From positions 558,001-622,000 of the forward strand of contig JAINUG010000089.1 of NCBI GenBank assembly GCA_029706075.1: 64,000 bases of DNA. The letters are read 5' to 3'. Each line of letters opens with the position of its first letter. The stretch's first letter is position 1. The translations under genes and the position numbers were made by a program. This DNA comes from Aldrovandia affinis (taxonomy: Eukaryota > Chordata > Actinopteri > Notacanthiformes > Halosauridae). The notes beneath the pieces are model-generated. The model saw only the letters and a list, made by a program, of their open reading frames with translations, had not been told where the DNA came from and did no database searches. Positions 58,090-64,000 of the stretch are shown one piece after another.

Positions 58090-58560
58090 AATTGAATTCA
58101 TGCTTCATTTAGCTCGATGGGAGCATTAACTTTGTCTAATGGCACATGGCGTCCCTATTTCACACTAACTATTTCAGAGACACCTTGGGACAAGCCACTG
58201 TGTGAAGAGGAGGCTACAGAACTCCATGTAAGACAATCCCAGTGCTATTTGAGGACGGAATAAATCAAAGGGCTCAACCCACAATCCAAACGAGCAATCG
58301 CATATGAGGGGTACCCCAAATCTAATATATGCAGAATAACAAGCGCCATAACAAGCATGTCAAATGCCCTAATATTGCAACGCACATGGGGCCAATGAGA
58401 TGCGTAATTAACCCGATCTAAATAGGGTGTGATGCTCCATCTACTGTTATTGACCTGAGGAAAACACATAATGATCCCATTAGATAAATCGGTTCTACTG
58501 CCTTGTTTGTCTAAGATAACGGCGGACATTCATATTTAATGAGGTGTGGTTGGATAGTCA
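58090..58560. other. Conserved-looking noncoding block
   Basis: Closely packed words such as GAATAAATCAAAGGGCTC (a TCF/LEF-like ATCAAAGG), GCGTAATTAACCCGATC, CATAATGATCCCATTAGATA and TATTTAATGAGG occur with no simple repeat or transposon signature. This is the appearance of a developmental enhancer. The interpretation rests on appearance only. Confidence 0.3.
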
Positions 58561-59712
58561 CTGTCTGGAAATCACCTGACGGTAACTGGTTAATTAAGGT
58601 CTGAGGAGATTTATATTTCTCATGGTAGGGGGCGGCACTAGAATATGTGGTAGTGATGGTCTTCTAGCGTCCGCACAGCTAATCACTGTGCGCTTGAAAT
58701 ACATCTCAAGTGTGCACTCCGGAGTCAATGGATGTCTACACTAATAAAGGCAAGTACAAGGATCATCTGGAGACATGTCACCAGCACATTCCGTGTAAAG
58801 ATCCACATGCCATTTGTCTCCATTATACAATGACAGTCGAGAATGGAAGGCTGAGCTGAGAAAAATTACCTGGGAGCACCATGGGGGAAGAGTTTTGTGA
58901 CCGTCTTGTAAAACTGATGGTGGTTTATTTGAAAAGGAAACTGTCATAAAAATCAAACATCCCATCTGTGATCCCTGTAAGACAGTATCCTATGAAATAC
59001 CCACTCTGTGACAGCAGCCATTTGACAGAAATGCCCAATTAAGCCAGAAAAGGGGTCAGCTTGTATAAGCCCTGGCAGGGGACTGAGTTATGGCTCAGCT
59101 CAGAGGGTTGTTTTAATGGTGCACTCGTTGCCTCTTTAAGGTCGCTGTGCTTTTTTGACATTGGAAACCTGGACCATTCATGTGTGTCTATTATACATTA
59201 AATGATCCCCGTATGAAGTTGACTAATACTAAAGTCCATATTTGTTGTCTATTAACTGTCGCTGGAGGTTAGTTCGATTTCCTTGGGATGAGAAAGGGAT
59301 CTGAGAGATAACAGCCAACTCAACTGCACTCTCCATGCTGTACAATGTTAGTTATCAAGACATACTGGCTCTGGAAGGACAATGGGAACTGTAGGAGTAG
59401 GTAGAAATATCAACTGTTGTAAGATGAAAAGCATATAGACTTGTATCAAGAGGAGTGTAGTGATGCACCAAGCTAGTGCAAAAAAATAGAAAGTCACATT
59501 TGTGTAAGAAGATTTTCACTCTAACAAAAATGTGCAGCATGTGGAAGAATTCTATGTATATTATTCGATGATAGAGGTGAGGGGAGGGGGGAGGACTCTA
59601 CCTGATGGATGGATGGATGGATAGATGGGATAGAGACATAGTGATTGAGGGCCCCTGCTGAAGATGTCTCAATGTGTTGGGTCAATGGTAAGTCATGTCG
59701 AAAGTCAAAGGG
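58561..59712. other. Gene-free stretch with a (GGAT)n tract
   Basis: No gene is recognised. A GGAT-unit microsatellite lies at 59604-59625. Confidence 0.5.
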
Positions 59713-59797
59713 AAAACCTGCACAGTATTGCTTCTCCCAAAGTGTGCTTATTGCACTGCAACCAACACATTGGGAGCAGCAATACTGTGCAGGTTTT
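59713..59797. repeat. Long hairpin, 33-bp arms, 19-base loop
   Basis: The left arm (59713-59745) and right arm (59765-59797) are complementary at 31 of 33 positions. The left arm opens AAAACCTGCACAGTATTGCT and the right arm closes AGCAATACTGTGCAGGTTTT. The loop is 59746-59764. At 85 bases it has the size and near-perfect pairing of a pre-miRNA-like foldback or of a tiny palindromic transposon relic. Upstream, CTCAATGTGTTGGG near 59669 echoes the right arm's inner part. No known microRNA was recognised. Confidence 0.75.
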
Positions 59798-59935
59798 ACT
59801 TTTTCCTTTTCTGGATGAACTTACTATTGATCCAGCACCAGGGCACATTTCTGGATGTGTGTATTATACTTCTATAACCCTGTTGAAGGAGGTCACAGGG
59901 CAGCAGGTGACTCCATGATATTCATATGGAATGTA
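59798..59935. other. Spacer before SINE
   Basis: Nothing recognisable. The final bases form the left SINE duplication. Confidence 0.5.
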
Positions 59936-60277
59936 CATATATATATATATATATTTAAAGAATTTGTTTCTGGCTTTATCACATTTTTCTCCCAATTTAG
60001 TAGCCAATTACACCCTCTCTTTTTCATATCAACCCACCCCCTCATTTTTTTTCACGTTAACCCCTCAAGTTCGCTGCCATAGCCCTGAGATCGGCAGTGA
60101 CAAAGGCGCCACTCGCCAACTCCGGTACTCCGGAGCGAACTCATGTCGGCTTCCCTCCCCCCTTCCCTGGGGCGGACAGCCAATTGCTGCCCCCTAGTGG
60201 CACTCCCGGTGGAATCAAACCCTGGTCGCAGTGGCCAGCGTCGAATGTTGTAACCGCTACACCACCCGGGAGGCCAC
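59936..60277 (-). mobile_element. tRNA-derived SINE, family S2, copy 4
   Basis: It is flanked by GGAATGTA at 59928-59935 and 60278-60285, and the similarity extends a few bases further. On the minus strand the head GGCCTCCCGGGTGGTGTAGC carries A box TGGTGTAGCGG and B box GGTTTGATTCC. The tail ends in a TA run. The clear duplication shows a comparatively recent insertion. Confidence 0.85.
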
Positions 60278-60285
60278 GGAATGTA

Positions 60286-60887
60286 TATTTTAAGAGAAGA
60301 GGTGGTAGGAAATCAATCACAGTAATGCTACAGAACCCCAGTAACCGTTTTCATAACGTTTATGAACTGGAAAACCCTCGAACGGGACCGCGTCAGCCCC
60401 ATATCGCTATGGGAACATTGGCGGTAACTTTATGAGCAGCCCCCTGAGTGTCTTAGTGTCCCCTGTTACCACTAATACTGATACCCTCATGCAGCACCTC
60501 CATGTATATTTAATGGAAATACATCGTGCTGAATAAGTTGGCTGCTCTTTCCGCTCTACGTGAAGTCGTCTGCATGAACTTTTCCGCCATATGCATATTT
60601 GAATGCTGCCCACTTATTTTTCCGTTCTTATTCTCCAGACTTATTGTCTAGAGAATGGTATTGTCCATTCAAGTGTGAGCACCCAACAGGACTGTGGCCA
60701 TTCTTAGCCTGTCTACGACTCTTTCCCCGTCGTTTCCAAGACACCTGAACAGGACACTGTTTTGAGGGATAGAAACTCCCCTAATTTTTGAGCACTTTCA
60801 TCCACTAAGTTTGGTGGTAATGCCTGCTGGTGTTATATTTTGGATATTTTTTCAATACTGAGAAATTTAGTTCAGTTAATACACAAA
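60286..60887. other. Gene-free stretch with a conserved-looking block at 60340-60660
   Basis: Words such as CCCCATATCGCTATGGGAAC and TTCCGCCATATGCATATTTG, together with balanced composition, suggest constrained noncoding DNA. There is no coding frame of note. Confidence 0.3.
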
Positions 60888-61038
60888 GGACTTGATTCAA
60901 TCAAAATGTGTCCATAACTTAAACGAAAATAAGGGTTAGTTTTTGTCCTTCACAAACATAGTTTTGCAAATTCATTGGGCAACTCTTGAATTGATTTGAA
61001 AGTCAAAGCTGATGATGAATGGTGATTTAATTCAGGTC
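60888..61038. mobile_element. Short MITE-like element, family M, copy 3
   Basis: The left end GGACTTGATTCAATCAAAAT matches the ends of the copies at 7007 and 16512. The right end in reverse complement reads GACCTGAATTAAATCACC, an imperfect partner. Non-coding. This is the weakest of the three copies. Confidence 0.4.
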
Positions 61039-61360
61039 ACAGGTCCTCAGGCTTTGGTGCTCATGTCGCTCTGGTCCTCCGACATGCAGACGCCAAAAGG
61101 GGTTGCATTCAAAGACAATTTATATTTTTTCTGAAAGGTCTTTGTATGCATGGGTAGGAATAAAGTTATGCTCATCACAAGATAATGTGCCAAATATGTA
61201 TTCCGGCCAGCACTGGATTAAAGTCTGGGATTGCCAGGAAGGCAATCTCCTGAATTCATCATTACAATCACCTTGCATTCATTTTCCACAAGATACTTCA
61301 CTTAATCATTTCAATGTCTGCTGTGAATCTGCTACTGGGTCAACAGACCTCTATCTTACT
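61039..61360. other. Gene-free spacer
   Basis: No gene is recognised. Confidence 0.5.
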
Positions 61361-61363
61361 CGC

Positions 61364-61426
<63 letters not shown>
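61361..61426. repeat. Long (AC)n microsatellite
   Basis: About 30 AC units with a small imperfection at the left. The Thr/His frame across it is an artefact. Confidence 0.97.
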
Positions 61427-61428
<2 letters not shown>

Positions 61429-63870
61429 CCCAGATTGACCTTCATGTATACATTTAAAATAACACTAAGCCTTCAGAATAGTGTATGGTCCATTTTTCAT
61501 TAACTGTTAACCTTTTCAGCAATGACAAATGTGCAATTCTTAGTATTCTGAATTTCATGAGCTTATTCTGTACCCTTGGGGCCTTTTCTGGTTGGAGACG
61601 TTCTCTACTCAGTTATGTCACGGGCTGAACAAATCACCTTGCCTTTGGTAAGATGTAAACCGGCAGGCTTGTGTCCTTGGTTCACACTGCAATCAATGCG
61701 TTGAGTGTTATTGGATGAGCCAATAAAAGGGCTTCCCTTTTCAGATGTAAACTGATTAGGCATCAATAGCTTTTGTACAGGAAGCCACATGGGATTTTTT
61801 TTGACAGACCAAAACTGGGTACAAGCTCTTGTTTGCCAAAAGCAGGCTTGTCATCTAATGCAATTTCCCACATGTACTGTAATGCATTGTGGCCTGTATT
61901 ATTGAACCAAATCAGTCAGGTTAATTTATATGGGCAGATTTTTAAACCTTGTGTTCTCATCTCAGAGGACAGAGACTGCATAAAAGCAGGTCCTTATCTC
62001 TCTCTCTCTGTCTCTGTCTCTTGCGCTTTCTCTCGTTCTCTCTCGTTCTCTCGCAACCCCCGTGGGGCTTTTCTGTGTTGTTGCACGTCTCTCGTAGAAG
62101 AATTCTCATAAGGCCTTCTTCACCAGGCAACAGTGGAAAGACCAGACAGGAAGATTAAGGGCTACTTAAACCCCTTTTTCACCGAATACTGGTTAATCAG
62201 GTGGCAGTAATATATCATACACAATAAAGAAATCTAGCACCTGTTGGACACTGAGCAATATTTATCTAATTTGAATCCAATTTTGTTTCAAGTTGAGGTT
62301 TTATTAATTGAAAAGCTATTTAATGGAATGAAGTAAACCACACTCTCATTTCACATAATTCGATATATAGCAATAAAATATCAACACAACACCATGATAA
62401 TTCAGTTATTGTTAATGTTGACAGTACTTTATGGTATTATAACAAATAGAGGTTGTAGTATTATAGCCTTGATCTATGTACATTTGCAATATTGATTTTC
62501 AATGTGAAGACAATTACAGATGTCTGCATATGTAACATATATAGACATTTATAATTCATATATGCTTATGTAAACTTTTAATGTAAGACCATATTTAATT
62601 AAAAATCATTAATTTTGAATGTTAAAATATAACATTCAACATGTAATGTAATAATGTAATCATTAGCAAACCTGTCTACCTTAAAATTCTTAGACTTCAG
62701 TCAGTTAAAATGCATTTGTTACAGTGTAATATGATTATTCAATTTTCATAAAGCTCAACAAATTGTTTTCCAGGGGGCAAAAAAAAAATCACAAAAACCA
62801 GAGCCAACTAGAGGAAAAATCTGAAACAATTTTTTCGAAACCCCAGAAATGAGCAGTCGAGCTCACTCTTGGGAAGATGGGAATGGAAAATACAACAAAC
62901 TGCAAAATACAAATAAATCAAGTTATGCTGATGTATAGCTCAAGCTCATAAATATATAAATACAGACACACGTATGTCTAATAACATTTTTACATCAGTT
63001 CTGTATATAAATCAAGACACTGATAAAAGGATGGCCGTCTGTGATATTTTACACCCATTCCAAACAATCTCGCATTTTATGCATCAGTCCTGTGGCTTAC
63101 AGGGATATGCACATAAAATGAATTGATAAAAGGAACAGTTTTATTTTGCTCATTGTGCATACTGAGCTGCAGCAGATCAAAAACAGGCATATCTTTTAAT
63201 TTTCCGCAGTAGTTTAGAGGGATTGGGAAATCAAATGTTACAAATTAATATAAAGTGGACCTGCAATTATGCACCCCATTGTTTGATGAGACATCAATCC
63301 CTGAGTGCAGATTTGTATATAAATGACTGAAATAAGTCGGTACGATCTTTGTTTGATTGGTATAATGATTACACTGATTGCTTTTCCCTTTTTTAATAAT
63401 GCTATTTTACTGCACGGTTGCCACTTACTACGTACTTAAAAACTGCTAGACCAGGGCTGATATTTCCCTCTGCATAGTAGCGAGGGCAATTACGGACTAG
63501 GGGTATTTTCTTTCAAATGCGCACAGACTGAAGAAAGCGAGATTGGCACACAGTCCTGCCGAATTGCAGTGATGAGCTTGCTTAATTCCATTCTGCAAAT
63601 GGCATGTTGACAAACGCAAGTCAGGCCATTAATCAGGGGCTAAGGGAAACAGAGAAATATTAGGTATCGGGTGTGAGTGACAGTTTAATTTATTGCGAGG
63701 AGCAGCTCTTGGTGGGATGAGAAGGTTTGGCTTCTGTTGCCCAATTAAAGGTGGATATTGAGGGTAACCGCGGGAAACATGCTATTAAGGTGTATTCTGA
63801 TTCCACAGCAGGTGAGGTGGATATGATTGGTTAAAGCGCTCACACAAAAAGCATGCAAAAACTAGCCACT
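61427..63870. other. Gene-free AT-rich stretch
   Basis: A CT-rich tract of TCTC/TCTCGT units lies at 61998-62053. 62300-62800 is strongly AT-rich, with TAATGTAATG words near 62645. 63460-63840 is less AT-rich and single-copy-looking, with GGCCATTAATCAGGGGC and GCCCAATTAAAGGTGG, so it might be constrained. No gene is recognised. Confidence 0.45.
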
Positions 63871-63967
63871 ATGTGTGTGTATGTGTGTGAGAGCGTGTGT
63901 GTGTGTGTGTGTGTTTGCATGTGCTTGTGAGTGTGTGTGTGTGCTTGTGTGTGTGCTATTTGTGTGA
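63871..63967. repeat. Interrupted (GT)n microsatellite
   Basis: Several GT runs are separated by GAGAGC, TTGCATGTGC and GTGCTATT. Confidence 0.95.
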
Positions 63968-64000
63968 GTGAGTTCTCTCAGTGGCCTGTCAGAGGTGATG

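Overview
The window reads as nuclear DNA of a vertebrate, most likely a ray-finned fish. The evidence is its transposon mix: CR1-type LINEs whose ORF1 carries an SGNH/GDSL esterase, L2-type tails (CTCTGGATAAGAGC...TCTGCTAAATG...TGTAA), tRNA-derived SINEs with A and B boxes, Tc1-like transposons, a PIF/Harbinger-like element, solo LTRs and many long AC/GA microsatellites. I cannot name the species. TGTAA-type L2 tails are known from eels but also from many other teleosts, so they do not settle it.

I recognise no host protein-coding gene, rRNA, tRNA or CRISPR array. The window looks like a gene desert or a very long intron. Only the transposon-derived reading frames (CR1 ORF1/ORF2, Tc1 transposase) look like real protein families, and all of them are broken. 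One 80-residue reading frame near 32021-32235 (minus) could be an unrecognised exon.

Layout. 1-3404: single-copy-looking DNA with a TA/TG microsatellite. 3405-4346: solo LTR, family A. 4347-7006: single-copy DNA with a CpG-rich patch. 7007-7693: a MITE and a SINE. 7694-17900: single-copy DNA with one MITE. 18060-22960: L2 3' ends, a GA microsatellite and a LINE-like 3' end. 23121-27225: near-full-length CR1 (minus). 29777-30948: Harbinger-like element. 31267-31610: a 34-bp minisatellite made of B-box-like sequence. 32790-33646: CR1 3' end (plus) split by a SINE. 35246-37436: 5'-truncated CR1 (minus). 40066-40965: second family A solo LTR. 42440-43193: Tc1-like relic followed by an old CR1 scrap. 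48690-50180: Tc1-like transposon carrying two SINE insertions. 53208-53605: SINE. 54461-54961: solo LTR, family B. 55140-55310: SINE/L2 tail. 59713-59797: long hairpin. 59936-60277: SINE. 60888-61038: MITE. The end of the window is AC/GT microsatellites and AT-rich DNA.

Several blocks between the repeats have the look of vertebrate conserved noncoding elements: mixed composition, homeodomain-type ATTA words and no simple repeats. That impression can only be tested by cross-species alignment. No genes work together here. What can be reconstructed is an order of insertions, for example SINEs landing in an older Tc1 copy and in a CR1 copy.
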